64,000 bases of DNA, from NCBI RefSeq assembly GCF_014203665.1, contig NZ_JACHJN010000006.1:186001-250000 (forward strand). The letters run 5' to 3'. Position numbers and translations under genes: made by a program. Below the pieces are notes generated by a model that saw only the letters and a program-made list of their open reading frames with translations, was not told where the DNA came from and searched no databases. This document shows, piece after piece, positions 17,431 to 29,082 of the stretch (its first letter is position 1; each line of letters begins with the position of its first letter). Source of the DNA: Saccharothrix tamanrassetensis. GTDB lineage: Bacteria > Actinomycetota > Actinomycetes > Mycobacteriales > Pseudonocardiaceae.

Positions 17431-18054
17431 TCAGGGGTGTTGGTCGGGGGTCAGGCGGGTGGCTACGCCTCGCCAGACGACTTCCATGACGTAGGTGGTG
17501 GCTTGTGCCGGTCCTACGTCGGGGCGGCGTTCGCACCACAGGGCCAGGCGTTCGGTCGAGCCTACGACGATCTCGGCGAACGCCTCGGCTTCGGTGGGGT
17601 CCATGTCGGTGTCGAAGGCGGCGATGACGGCTGCGATGAGGTCGGTCTGCTGCCGCCTGATGCCCTCGATCTCCTCCACCGCCGACGGGACGGTGATGGC
17701 GGCTTCCTGGCGCAGCAGCGACCAGGCCTGCTTGTGCTCGCCGATGAACTCGAAGAAGGCCAGCAGGCCCTCGCGGAGGACGTCCTCCGGGCCGTCGGCG
17801 CCGGTGACGGCCTGCTGGGTGCGGTCGAGCAGTTCGGTTCTCGCTCGGTGGATGCAGCCGATGAGCAGGCCTTCCTTGGAGCCGAAGTACTCGTAGAGCA
17901 TCGGCTTGGAGACGCCCACGCGTTCCGCGATCTCGTCCATCGACGTCGCGAGGTAGCCGCGCTCGGCGAAGACCTGCTCGGCGATGTCGAGCATCTGCGC
18001 CTTGCGCTGTGCCTTGGGCATCCGCTTGCGGCGCGGCTCCGTCGTGGTCACCAA
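17431..18054 (-). CDS. TetR/AcrR family transcriptional regulator of the divergent monooxygenase
   Basis: 207 residues. DNA-binding domain with KAQMLDIAEQVFAERGYLAT and SMDEIAERVGVSKPMLYEYFGSKEGLL; C-terminal all-helical effector domain. Divergent from the Baeyer-Villiger type monooxygenase at 18125 with a 70-bp spacer containing an imperfect palindrome, the usual layout of a TetR repressor controlling itself and its neighbour. The ligand is not known. Confidence 0.93.
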   Translation of the reverse strand: MVTTTEPRRKRMPKAQRKAQMLDIAEQVFAERGYLATSMDEIAERVGVSKPMLYEYFGSKEGLLIGCIHRARTELLDRTQQAVTGADGPEDVLREGLLAFFEFIGEHKQAWSLLRQEAAITVPSAVEEIEGIRRQQTDLIAAVIAAFDTDMDPTEAEAFAEIVVGSTERLALWCERRPDVGPAQATTYVMEVVWRGVATRLTPDQHP

Positions 18055-18063
18055 ATCAGACTA

Positions 18064-18095
18064 CCGCAGGTAACTTACTTCGAGTAACCTACTGG
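18064..18095. promoter_or_regulatory. Imperfect palindromic operator between tetR and monooxygenase
   Basis: A 32-bp imperfect palindrome of the form CC-N3-AGGT-N-ACT-N5-AGT-N-ACCT-N3-GG, centred near 18079/18080, with inner core TTACT-TCG-AGTAA at 18075-18087. It occupies the centre of the divergent promoter region, consistent with a TetR dimer-pair site. Not verified by comparison with orthologous loci. Confidence 0.55.
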
Positions 18096-18124
18096 AGAGT
18101 ATGTAGCCGGACTTGGAGGACGGG

Positions 18125-19612
18125 ATGCACCGAGAGGTCAAAGTCCTGGTTGTCGGCACGGGTTTTTCCGGCCTGGGCATGGCGATCGAGTTGAAGCGCG
18201 CCGGTGAGCGCGACTTCGTCGTGCTGGAGAAGGCCGGCGACCTGGGCGGCACCTGGCGGGACAACTCGTACCCCGGCTGCGCCTGCGACGTGCCGTCGCA
18301 CATGTACTCGTACTCGTTCGAGCTCAACCCCAAGTGGACTCGGATGTTCGCCCGGCAGCCGGAGATCTGGGACTACCTGAAGAAGGTGGCCGACAAGTAC
18401 CGGCTGCGCGAGCACATCCGCTTCAACACCAAGGTTTCCGGTGCGCGGTGGGACGAGGACGCCAAGGTCTGGCACGTGACGACCGAGGGTGGGGACACGT
18501 ACACGGCGAAGGCCGTGGTGGCCGGTGTCGGTGCGTTGCACATCCCCAACATCCCGGCGCTGAAGGGCATCGAGGAGTTCGAGGGGAAGACGTTCCACTC
18601 CGCCGAGTGGGACCACTCGTACGACTTGGAGGGCAAGAAGGTCGCGGTCGTCGGGACCGGGGCGTCGGCGATCCAGTTCGTGCCCCGGATCGCGGACGAC
18701 GTCGCCCGGTTGACGCTGTTCCAGCGCACGCCGCCGTGGATCATGCCGAAGATCGACCGCTCCATCAACAGCTGGGAGCAGAAGCTCTTCCGGGCACTGC
18801 CGTTCACGCAGCGGCTGTACCGCAACTTCGTCTACTGGACTCGGGAGTCGAGCGCCCTGGGGTTCGCGGTCAACCCGAAGATCATGGAGCTGGCCCAGAA
18901 CATCGCCAAGCGCCACCTGCGGTCCCAGGTGTCGGATCCGGAACTGCGGGCCAAGTTGCTGCCGGACTACACCATGGGGTGCAAGAGGGTCCTGATCTCG
19001 AACGACTACTACCCCGCGCTGGCCAAGTCCACTGTGGACCTCAACGTCGACGGGGTGGCGGAGGTCCGGGCGCACAGCGTCGTCGACAACGCCGGCGTCG
19101 AGCACGAGGTCGACGCGATCATCTACGGGACCGGGTTCCACGTGGTCGACAGCTTCGACTACCTGGACATCCGGGGCAAGGGCGGGGTGGACCTCGCCAA
19201 GCAGTGGCGGGAGCGGGGGATCGAGACCTACTACGGCATCACGGTCTCCGGGTTCCCCAACTTCTTCTTCCTGCTGGGACCGAACACCGGTCTCGGGCAC
19301 AACTCGGTGGTGTTCATGATCGAGTCGCAGATCCGGTACGTGCGGCAGTGCCTGGAGCTGCTCGACCGGCACCAGGCCGACGAGCTGGACGTCCGGCCGG
19401 ACGTGCAGGCCCGGTTCAACGAGCAGTTGCAGCGCAAGCTGACCAGAGGCGTGTGGACCGAGGGCGGCTGCAAGAGCTGGTACCTGGACGCCCAGGGGAT
19501 CAACCGGACCGTGTGGCCGGGCTTCACGTGGCGGTACTGGATGCGCACCAAGAGCGTGCGGGCGGACGACTACACGTTGACGCGTGCCCGGCGGGAGCGT
19601 GTGTCCGTGTGA
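18125..19612 (+). CDS. Flavin-containing Baeyer-Villiger type monooxygenase
   Basis: 495 residues. FAD motif VLVVGTGFSGLGMAIEL, GDLGGTWRDNSYPGCACDVPS characteristic of BVMO/FMO proteins, BVMO-like fingerprint region FEGKTFHSAEWDH, and NADPH motif VAVVGTGASAIQFVP. Oxygenates ketones, aldehydes or similar using NADPH and O2 at the cytoplasmic side. ATG 18125 follows GGAGGACGGG; an upstream TTG at 18113 is less likely. Probably repressed by the divergent TetR regulator. Confidence 0.93.
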   Translation: MHREVKVLVVGTGFSGLGMAIELKRAGERDFVVLEKAGDLGGTWRDNSYPGCACDVPSHMYSYSFELNPKWTRMFARQPEIWDYLKKVADKYRLREHIRFNTKVSGARWDEDAKVWHVTTEGGDTYTAKAVVAGVGALHIPNIPALKGIEEFEGKTFHSAEWDHSYDLEGKKVAVVGTGASAIQFVPRIADDVARLTLFQRTPPWIMPKIDRSINSWEQKLFRALPFTQRLYRNFVYWTRESSALGFAVNPKIMELAQNIAKRHLRSQVSDPELRAKLLPDYTMGCKRVLISNDYYPALAKSTVDLNVDGVAEVRAHSVVDNAGVEHEVDAIIYGTGFHVVDSFDYLDIRGKGGVDLAKQWRERGIETYYGITVSGFPNFFFLLGPNTGLGHNSVVFMIESQIRYVRQCLELLDRHQADELDVRPDVQARFNEQLQRKLTRGVWTEGGCKSWYLDAQGINRTVWPGFTWRYWMRTKSVRADDYTLTRARRERVSV

Positions 19613-19619
19613 TGGGGAA

Positions 19620-19645
19620 GGGACCTCGCCTGTTCGCGAGGTCCC
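19620..19645. terminator. 10-bp hairpin between convergent genes
   Basis: GGGACCTCGC (19620-19629) and GCGAGGTCCC (19636-19645) pair perfectly over a CTGTTC loop. It lies between the monooxygenase and gatD stop codons and can terminate both converging transcripts. Confidence 0.75.
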
Positions 19646-19648
19646 CTC

Positions 19649-20356
19649 TCAGACGCCGGCGGCCTTGGCTCGTTCGGCGCGGAGCCGGGTGACCGCGGGC
19701 AGGTCGAGCGGGGCCGGCTTGGTGCCGGTGGCCCACTCGATCAGCAGGTCGGCCAGCTGCGGGTTGCGGGGCAGCACCGGGCCGTGGAGGTAGGTGCAGA
19801 CGATCCGGCCCTGCACCGCCCCTTCCACCGAGCCGTCGTTGCCGGTGCCCACCTTGACGTGGGCCAGCGGACGGGCCGAGGGGCCCAGCACGGTGCGGCC
19901 CTGGTGGTTCTCGAAGCCGCTGAGGACGCCTTCGAACAGACCGTCGGCCGGGGTCGCGACGACCTCGCCGATGGCGCGGCTGCCGCCGGCGTGGGACGTC
20001 GAGTCGAGCAGGCCCAGGCCGGGGTGGGTCACCTGGTCGGCCCGGGTGAACGTCTCGCCGAAGATCTGGATGCCCGCGCAGATGCCCAGGATGACCGCAC
20101 CGCGGGACGCGGCGCGCTGCATCCCGGGGTGTTCCCGCAGGTGGCGCACGGCGAGGGTCTGCGCGGTGTCCTCGCCGCCGCCGACGACGTAGATCTCGCA
20201 CGAGTCGGGCACCGGCTCGCCGTAGCGGACCGTCACGATCTCGGCCGGGATGCCGCGCCACGTCATGCGCTTCTCCAGCACCACCGCGTTGCCGAAGTCG
20301 CCGTAGGTGCCGAGCAGGTCGGGCAGGACGAGGGCGACGGAAACCTTGCTGCTCAC
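19649..20356 (-). CDS. gatD: Lipid II isoglutaminyl synthase, glutamine amidotransferase subunit
   Basis: 235 residues, a class I glutaminase of the CobB/CobQ-like type. Nucleophile Cys in VILGICAGIQIFGETF and catalytic His in IVCTYLHGPVLPRNP. Supplies ammonia to MurT, which amidates the D-Glu of lipid II stem peptides at the inner membrane. GTG at 20356 overlaps the murT stop, and the pair murT-gatD is the standard operon in mycobacteria and staphylococci. Confidence 0.95.
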   Translation of the reverse strand: MSSKVSVALVLPDLLGTYGDFGNAVVLEKRMTWRGIPAEIVTVRYGEPVPDSCEIYVVGGGEDTAQTLAVRHLREHPGMQRAASRGAVILGICAGIQIFGETFTRADQVTHPGLGLLDSTSHAGGSRAIGEVVATPADGLFEGVLSGFENHQGRTVLGPSARPLAHVKVGTGNDGSVEGAVQGRIVCTYLHGPVLPRNPQLADLLIEWATGTKPAPLDLPAVTRLRAERAKAAGV

Positions 20357-21603
20357 TGGGCGGCCCTCGCGTTCAGGTCGCGGAAAGCGGTGTAGTTGGC
20401 GATGACCTCCACCGCACCGGGTGGCATCGCGTCGATCGCCTTCAGCGGGTCCGGCACGATGGTGTGCTCCACCTCCGCGTACGTCAGGCGCACGGCCAGG
20501 TCGGTGGCGCGCTCGCCGGAGGCGATGACCCGCCGGCCGCGCAGCCGTTCGAACGGCACGTCCCACAGCCACGACAGGTCGCGGCCGTCGGCTTCCTGGG
20601 CGTTGATCACCAGCACCGCCGGGTGGTCGGCCTCCCGCACCACGGTCAGCGTCTCGCTCCAGCCCGCCGGGTTCTTCGACAGCAGCAGGCGGGCGCGGTG
20701 CCCGCTGCGCTGGATGGTCCGGTAGCGGCCGGCCACGTCGGACACCGCGCGGAGGCGTTCCACGGCTTCGCGGACCGGCACGCCGAGCGCGAACGCGGCG
20801 GCGGTCGCCATCACGGCGTTGGCCAGGTTGAACTTGCCCGGCAGGCGCAGCGACAGGGCGACCTTCTCACCGTCGGGAGCCACCAGGTAGCCGTCGCCGG
20901 TCACCCAGTCCGGGCGCGGCCGGGCCAGGTCGCAGCCGGTGCAGTGCCAGTGCTCGCCTTCCCAGCGGATCGGGTCGCCGCAGCGCGGGCAGGACGCCGC
21001 GTCGTTGTGCCAGCCCGTGCCGGTCGCGACCCAGACGACGTTCGCGCAGTCCCGGGCGGCGGAGGTCACCATGATGTCGTCGCAGTTGGCCACGACCACG
21101 CCGGCGACCGACCCGAGCGCGGTGCGCAGCGACTTCTCGATGGTGCGCACCTCGCCGACCCGGTCGAGCTGGTCGCGCGACAGGTTCAGCAGCACGGCCA
21201 CGGCGGGCGCGGCGGCGCGGCAGACCTCGGGGAAGTAGCCCTCGTCCACCTCCAGCACCGCGTACGGGGCGTCGGGCTGCTTGGACAGCGCGGTCACGTG
21301 CCCGTCGGGCATGTTCGCGCCACCGTGGTTGGTGGCCACCTGCCCGAGGAACGACACGGCGCGGCTGAGCATCATCGTGCTCGTGGTCTTGCCGTTGGTG
21401 CCCGTGACCAGGGCGACCGAACGACCCGACGTCAGGTGCGCCAGCGCCTGCGGGTCGAGCTTGAGCGCCACGCGGCCGCCGATCATGCCGCCCGCGCCCA
21501 AACCCATCTTCTGCGACAGCTTCGAGCTCATGTTGCCCAGTCGCACGGCCGCCGCGGTGCGCAGCGGCAGGCGGGCTGGGTCTGCACCAGGAGTGTTCGG
21601 CAA
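20353..21603 (-). CDS. murT: Lipid II isoglutaminyl synthase, Mur ligase-like subunit
   Basis: 416 residues of the Mur ligase family with ATP-binding VALVTGTNGKTTSTMML. A Cys4 zinc ribbon inserted in the central domain is visible as CPRC ... CTGC, a hallmark of MurT, and a C-terminal DUF1727 domain follows (NAQEADGRDLSWLWDVPFE). Uses ATP and GatD-derived ammonia to convert the lipid II alpha-carboxyl of D-isoglutamate to an amide. Overlaps gatD by four bases. Confidence 0.95.
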   Translation of the reverse strand: MPNTPGADPARLPLRTAAAVRLGNMSSKLSQKMGLGAGGMIGGRVALKLDPQALAHLTSGRSVALVTGTNGKTTSTMMLSRAVSFLGQVATNHGGANMPDGHVTALSKQPDAPYAVLEVDEGYFPEVCRAAAPAVAVLLNLSRDQLDRVGEVRTIEKSLRTALGSVAGVVVANCDDIMVTSAARDCANVVWVATGTGWHNDAASCPRCGDPIRWEGEHWHCTGCDLARPRPDWVTGDGYLVAPDGEKVALSLRLPGKFNLANAVMATAAAFALGVPVREAVERLRAVSDVAGRYRTIQRSGHRARLLLSKNPAGWSETLTVVREADHPAVLVINAQEADGRDLSWLWDVPFERLRGRRVIASGERATDLAVRLTYAEVEHTIVPDPLKAIDAMPPGAVEVIANYTAFRDLNARAAQ

Positions 21604-21639
21604 GCGACTTCCCGCATCGGTAGGAGGGTGTCACCGATG

Positions 21640-22137
21640 CTACCGGGGGCGGTGGTCGTCCAGTTCCCGCAGGGTCCGGATCAGGTCCACGGTGCTGAGC
21701 CGGCACAACTGCGCCATGTACTCCAGCGCCGGCAGGTCCAGGTGCACCTCGGGGGCCTGGTCGGGGGAGAGCTGGTGCAGCCTGCCCTGCGCCCAGCGGC
21801 GCAGCGGCAGCAGTTGCGGTCGGGTGTCGGCGACGACCGCGGCGAGGTCGACCGACAGGTGGCCGGCGGGGGCGTCGCCGAACACCCGGTCGTGCACCCG
21901 GGCCAGCACCTGGTGGGCGGGCACGCCGAGCGCGACGCAGATCTCCACCAGTCGGACCACCGAGCACTGGCGGGTGCCCAGTTCGTACGTGGCGAGCGTC
22001 TGCAACGAGATTTCGCTTTGCAGCCTGCGGTTGAGCTCCTTGCGGGTCCATCCACGCTGCTTGCGAAGGCTGCGGAGCTCATCACCGAGCACGCGTTGGT
22101 ACGCCGCTGTGTCGATCTGCACCGTCAAGTCCTCCAT
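21640..22137 (-). CDS. XRE-type helix-turn-helix regulator
   Basis: 165 residues. The first 70 carry an HTH_XRE domain: LGDELRSLRKQRGWTRKELNRRL, then ISLQTLATYELGTRQCSVVRLVEICVALG. The C-terminal half is helical without a known domain. It lies 36 bases upstream of murT in the same direction and may be cotranscribed with, or regulate, murT-gatD. ATG 22137 chosen as the nearest start to the HTH; a frame extends further up to 22215. Confidence 0.8.
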   Translation of the reverse strand: MEDLTVQIDTAAYQRVLGDELRSLRKQRGWTRKELNRRLQSEISLQTLATYELGTRQCSVVRLVEICVALGVPAHQVLARVHDRVFGDAPAGHLSVDLAAVVADTRPQLLPLRRWAQGRLHQLSPDQAPEVHLDLPALEYMAQLCRLSTVDLIRTLRELDDHRPR

Positions 22138-22256
22138 GTTCGCGGGGGCCCCGACAGACCCCACGCAGATGGAAAGCGCGACTTGCCGTCTGCTTACGCG
22201 ACTCGCCCCAAACATAACCCGATCGGGCTAATCGAGAAGTACTCACGGTAGCTGGT

Positions 22257-22922
22257 TCAGGAGTCAAGAGCCCTGGTCACGCTGTTTTCGAGCGGTCCGA
22301 GGAAAGTCGGGTCCGGCTTGGCGACGAGGCCGTCCCACATCGCCTTGCCGCTGGCGAACCCCTCGCGGAAGTGCCCGTACGCGGTGGTCGCCCGGAACGC
22401 CCGGGACGTGTCGTGGCCCACGCCGAACGCCTCCAGCCCGGCCTCCCGGCACAGCGCCACGGCCCGCGGCAGGTGGAACTCCTGGGTGACCACGGTGGCC
22501 CTGGACACGCCGAAGATGCGCTTGGCCCGCGAGCACGAGTCCCAGGTGTCCAGTCCGGCGTAGTCGGCGACGATCACGCGTTCGGGGACGCCCTTGGCGA
22601 CCAGGTAGCCGCGCATCGCGCTGGGCTCGTCGTACTCCTTGCGGCTGTTGTCACCGCTGACCAGCAGCACCTTCACCTTGCCGCGCCGGTAGAGGTCGGC
22701 GGCCACGTCCAACCGGCCCGCCAGCAACGGCGTCGGCTGCCCGTTGCGCAGGCCCGCGCCGAGGACGAGGGCGACGGGCGCCTCGGGCACGTCCGCCGCC
22801 GCGTACCGGTGCGGCGCACTGGCCGTCCGCACCCACACCCACGGCGTGGCCGCCAGGACCCCCAGCAGCGCCGCCGCGACCAGCACGCGCTTCCAGCGGA
22901 TGCGCCGGACGAACTCCTTCAC
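22257..22922 (-). CDS. YdcF/SanA-like DUF218 membrane protein
   Basis: 221 residues. One N-terminal transmembrane helix (VLVAAALLGVLAATPWVWV), then a DUF218 domain: VALVLGAGLRNGQPTPLLAGRL, VKVLLVSGDNSRKEYDEPSAM and VTQEFHLPRAVALC. Family members (ElyC, SanA) act in envelope integrity. GTG at 22922 is set by GGGGGAG upstream, 11 bases after the LCP gene stop, so the two are likely one operon. Confidence 0.88.
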   Translation of the reverse strand: MKEFVRRIRWKRVLVAAALLGVLAATPWVWVRTASAPHRYAAADVPEAPVALVLGAGLRNGQPTPLLAGRLDVAADLYRRGKVKVLLVSGDNSRKEYDEPSAMRGYLVAKGVPERVIVADYAGLDTWDSCSRAKRIFGVSRATVVTQEFHLPRAVALCREAGLEAFGVGHDTSRAFRATTAYGHFREGFASGKAMWDGLVAKPDPTFLGPLENSVTRALDS

Positions 22923-22933
22923 GACAGCTCCCC

Positions 22934-24970
22934 CTAGTTGACGCAGCGCACCCCGTCCGCGGTGATCGGCTGCTCCGTCGTCGTCTCCGGCTGTGCCCGG
23001 CGCGCCCCGTCCAGGCCCACCAGCGGCGAGCCCGCCAGGTTCTGCGTCCCGGGACCGGAGTAGTCGCTGCCGACGAACACCCGCGCCTTGCCGGCCGGGA
23101 TGTCGTCGTCCTGCTCGGTCTTCACGCCGCCCAGCGCCTGCCCGACGGCCTCCGCGGCGGCCTCGCCGCCCTGGCCGTAGCGGACCACCGAGGTCTTCAT
23201 GCTCTGGCCGGCGTTGTCCGCGCCGCCGTCGACGAACTTCTTGGCCACCAGCGCCTCCAGCACCCGGGCCGCCAGCCCCGGCACGCCGGAGGCGTTGCGC
23301 ACCTCGACGGTGACGGTCGCCGGGTCGACGCTCGGCGTGGCCGCGCTGCCCGCGTCCGGTTCGGCGTTCAGCTTCTTGAAGAACCGCTTGACCTCGGACT
23401 CGTTGACCTCGATCGCCTGGCCGTCCTCGGGCGTCTGCAGCTCCGGGTCGCCGGTCGGGATCGTCTCGAACTGGATGTTGCCACCGGACAGGTCCTTCAT
23501 CCGGGTGGCGAACCTCAGCACGTCCCAGTCCTTGTCCAGCACGATCGACTTGGTCAGCGCGTCGATCAGGGCGCGCAGCTTGGCCGGGTCGGACAGCGTG
23601 CCGGCGGACAGCATCTTCTTCGCCAGGCCGGCCATGAACACCTGCTGGCGCACGATCCGGTCCAGGTCGCCGCGCAGCAGCCCGTGCCGCTGCCGGACGA
23701 ACGCGAGCGCGTCCCGCCCCTCGACGGACTGCGGGCCGGCCCGGAAGTCCGCGCCGGAGAACTCGTCCCGGGTGTCGTCGTTCAGGCACACGTCCACGCC
23801 GCCGACGGCCTTGGTGATGTCGTAGAACCCGACGAGGTTGATCTCGGCGTAGTGGTCGACGGTGACGCCGGTGAGGTCCTCGACCGTCTTGATGAGGTTC
23901 TTGGCGCCCGCCTTCTTGGACTCCTGCTCGACCTGCCCGGCGTCGGTGACGCCCTTCTTCTGCAGGTTCGCGATGGCGTCGCTCTTGCCGTACCCGTAGG
24001 CGGAGTTGATCTTGTGCCGACCGTAGCCGCCCGCGATCTTCACGTACGCATCGCGGGGGAACGACACGGCGACCGCCTTGCCGGTGTCGTTCGGGATGTG
24101 CATCAGGATCAGGGTGTCGGTGTTCAGCCCGCCCGACGACTCGTCGCCCGCCTGGAGCTCGTCCAGGACGTGCTGGGGCAGCGGGTTGCCCTTGGCGTCG
24201 GTGCGGCTGTCCATGCCGACCATCAGGATGTCGATCGAGCCGTCCGCGGGCCGCTCGCCGCCGCCGTCCGCGCTGATCACGTCGGTGGTGGTGAGGTTCT
24301 GGCTGAGCGTCTGGAAGTTGGACCACGCGTAGCCGGTGCCCAGCAGGACCACGACCGAGCAGAACGCGGCGACCGTGCGGCCGGCCAGGGAGCCGTTCTT
24401 CTCCCGGGCCGGGGGGCGGCGGGGTGGTGCGGTGCGCGGCCTGGCGGCGGGGCGGTCCGTGCGCTGGGGGCGGGCCCGGGTGGCCTCGGGGTCGCGTTCG
24501 GCGCGTGCCGCGGTCCGGTCGGCGGGTGGGGTCCGGCCTGCCCCACGGGAGTCGTGCGGCGTGCGTGCGCCTTCGCGGTCGGCGGGACGGTCACCGGCGC
24601 GGGGTGTTCCCGCGCCACTGCGCGCCTTGTTGCCGGGAGTGCGGTCGCCGTCACGCGGCGGAGTGCCCGAGGCGTTGCGGGGTGGGTTCGGCGTGCGGTC
24701 ACCGGACCGGGGCGGAGTACCTCCGCCACTGCGCGTCGGGTTGTTCGGGAAGCGCTCTCCGGGAGTGCGGTCGCTGTCGCGTGAGGCGCGGGGAGCGCGG
24801 TCACCAGGCGGAAGGCCACCCGACCGGGGTGGCATGGCCTCACCACGACCCCGGTCGACGGGGCGGCGCGGCGGCTGCGCACCGGGGTGGCCTGCGGAGG
24901 GACTCCGAGGGGGAACTGGTCGCCTGCGGAACCCGTCGGGTTCGCCGGGCCTCGGCGGCCGGTTGTCCAC
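22934..24970 (-). CDS. LytR-CpsA-Psr (LCP) family glycopolymer ligase with LytR_C domain
   Basis: 678 residues. A long Pro/Arg/Gly-rich cytoplasmic N-terminus (about 195 residues, with repeated GDRTP motifs), one transmembrane helix near 199-216, the extracytoplasmic LCP domain (SIDILMVGMDSRTD, NTDTLILMHIP, AVSFPRDAYVKI, DALAFVRQRH), and a C-terminal LytR_C domain (VTVEVRNASGVPGLAARV). LCP enzymes transfer lipid-linked glycopolymers such as arabinogalactan to peptidoglycan. GTG 24970 has GGAGGAG upstream; a longer frame to 25045 lacks one. Confidence 0.92.
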   Translation of the reverse strand: MDNRPPRPGEPDGFRRRPVPPRSPSAGHPGAQPPRRPVDRGRGEAMPPRSGGLPPGDRAPRASRDSDRTPGERFPNNPTRSGGGTPPRSGDRTPNPPRNASGTPPRDGDRTPGNKARSGAGTPRAGDRPADREGARTPHDSRGAGRTPPADRTAARAERDPEATRARPQRTDRPAARPRTAPPRRPPAREKNGSLAGRTVAAFCSVVVLLGTGYAWSNFQTLSQNLTTTDVISADGGGERPADGSIDILMVGMDSRTDAKGNPLPQHVLDELQAGDESSGGLNTDTLILMHIPNDTGKAVAVSFPRDAYVKIAGGYGRHKINSAYGYGKSDAIANLQKKGVTDAGQVEQESKKAGAKNLIKTVEDLTGVTVDHYAEINLVGFYDITKAVGGVDVCLNDDTRDEFSGADFRAGPQSVEGRDALAFVRQRHGLLRGDLDRIVRQQVFMAGLAKKMLSAGTLSDPAKLRALIDALTKSIVLDKDWDVLRFATRMKDLSGGNIQFETIPTGDPELQTPEDGQAIEVNESEVKRFFKKLNAEPDAGSAATPSVDPATVTVEVRNASGVPGLAARVLEALVAKKFVDGGADNAGQSMKTSVVRYGQGGEAAAEAVGQALGGVKTEQDDDIPAGKARVFVGSDYSGPGTQNLAGSPLVGLDGARRAQPETTTEQPITADGVRCVN

Positions 24971-25146
24971 TCGTGCTCCTCCCTGTGCCCGGTTGTGCCC
25001 TCTTGGACGTACCGGTCGCCTCTGGGGTTGCCCACAGCGTGGCACAGCCCCACATCACGACGAGGTGATACCGGGTCTTGACGGACCGTGACCAGCGAAG
25101 TAGCCCGATTGTGAACTGCGTGATGGCTCGTTCGTAGACTCCACCC

Positions 25147-28131
<2,985 letters not shown>

Positions 28132-28230
28132 CCACTTCCGCCGACACCAGGAGCTGTTCACTTCCGCCGACACCAGAACACGGACACCGACGCTTGACGC
28201 ACGTGCACGCGCCCGTACAGAAGTGTCTCT

Positions 28231-28358
28231 TCGTGTTCTCCCCGTATGGCCTGCCCGCAGGGCTACCGCGCTTGTCCAGGTAGTGCAAGCACGCTTCACC
28301 GCTTGCACTACCTGGACAAGGGTGGTCGTCTTTGGCAGGCCATGCGGGGAGAACACGA
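28231..28358 (-). repeat. Long-hairpin repeat, copy B1 (inverted orientation)
   Basis: Outer arms 28231-28255 and 28334-28358 pair over 25 bp with one mismatch; inner arms 28271-28290 and 28301-28320 are a perfect 20-bp inverted repeat around the 10-base loop ACGCTTCACC. Read on the minus strand, the loop is GGTGAAGCGT, identical to copy B2, and flanks resemble the family modules (GGCGAGCGTCGC at about 28396). So B1 is a divergent copy in opposite orientation to B2. Upstream, CACTTCCGCCGACACCAG is directly repeated (28133-28150, 28159-28176). Confidence 0.85.
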
Positions 28359-28464
28359 CGCCTTCCGTTTTTCCTCCCCGGAGGTCTGCCAAGCGGCGAG
28401 CGTCGCTCCTTTCTTTGGACCGGCAGCGATCCAGCACCAAGTCGCCGACCGATCCCGCTAAAAA

Positions 28465-28700
28465 GAAAAAGCGTCCTCGCCGGACGGGCAGACCACCAAG
28501 GATGAGGGCAAAGCTCTACGAGCTTTGTGGGCGTGGTGCTGCGTGTCATCCCCGTACGGCCTGGTCAAAAGACAACCACGCTTGTCTTGGGGGTGCAAGC
28601 GGTGAAGCGTGCTTGCACCCCCAAGACAAGCGTGGTTCGCTGCGCGCAGGCCGTACGGGGATGACACGCAGCGCGGTAGGGGTGTGCGCTGGCGCGCGGC
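28465..28700 (+). repeat. Long-hairpin repeat, copy B2 (best preserved)
   Basis: Left module GCGTCCTCGCCGGACGGGCAG with an internal CGTCC/GGACG hairpin, then AAAGCTC-TAC-GAGCTTT hairpin, then the main palindrome: outer arms 28538-28563 and 28647-28672 (26 bp perfect), asymmetric internal loops GTCAAAAGAC and CGCTGCGCG, inner arms 28574-28600 and 28611-28637 (27 bp perfect), terminal loop GGTGAAGCGT. A right module AGGGGTGTGCGCTGGCGCG follows. No coding capacity. Open frames across it are by-products of the palindrome. Confidence 0.9.
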
Positions 28701-28734
28701 TTGATTGTGAGTGGTCGGCATTGGGTGAAATCGT

Positions 28735-28779
28735 CTCCGTCGTTTGTGTGACGGAGGTGGTTCCGTGGCCGTGGGAACC
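28735..28779. terminator. Two small hairpins, possible terminator of the 28888 gene
   Basis: CTCCGTC (28735-28741) pairs GACGGAG (28750-28756), and GGTTCC (28759-28764) pairs GGAACC (28774-28779). They lie about 110 bases downstream of the small minus-strand gene ending at 28888. Otherwise the stretch between repeat B2 and that gene shows nothing. Confidence 0.3.
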
Positions 28780-28887
28780 GTTTGGGCTTGGTTTCTTCGG
28801 TGTCGGTGGATTCTGCGAGGTGGCCGAAGGTTTCATGCGGGACGGTCCGGAATGGACGGAATCGTTGGACTGCCGCCTTGATAGGGC

Positions 28888-29082
28888 CTACCACTCGCGG
28901 TTGCCGGGGCCGCTGTCGGTCGGGGGCTCGCCGAGCGGCTTCACCACGGGCGCGCCGAGCACGGCGTCGGAGGCGGCGACCGGCTGTGCGGAGCTCGCGA
29001 CGGGGGGCTGCGCCCAGGCCGCCAGCACAGCCGCGGTGGCTGCCACCACGAGCGCTGACAGAACGAATCCGAGTGTTCTCAC
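28888..29082 (-). CDS. Small secreted protein of unknown function
   Basis: 64 residues: signal peptide MRTLGFVLSALVVAATAAVL with a likely cleavage after AAWAQ or nearby, leaving about 40 residues rich in Pro, Ala and Val. No Cys and no domain. GTG start at 29082 is supported by GGAG six bases upstream. Isolated between repeats and a divergent lipoprotein gene. It could be a remnant of a longer exported protein, but the ribosome binding site argues it is real. Confidence 0.6.
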   Translation of the reverse strand: MRTLGFVLSALVVAATAAVLAAWAQPPVASSAQPVAASDAVLGAPVVKPLGEPPTDSGPGNREW

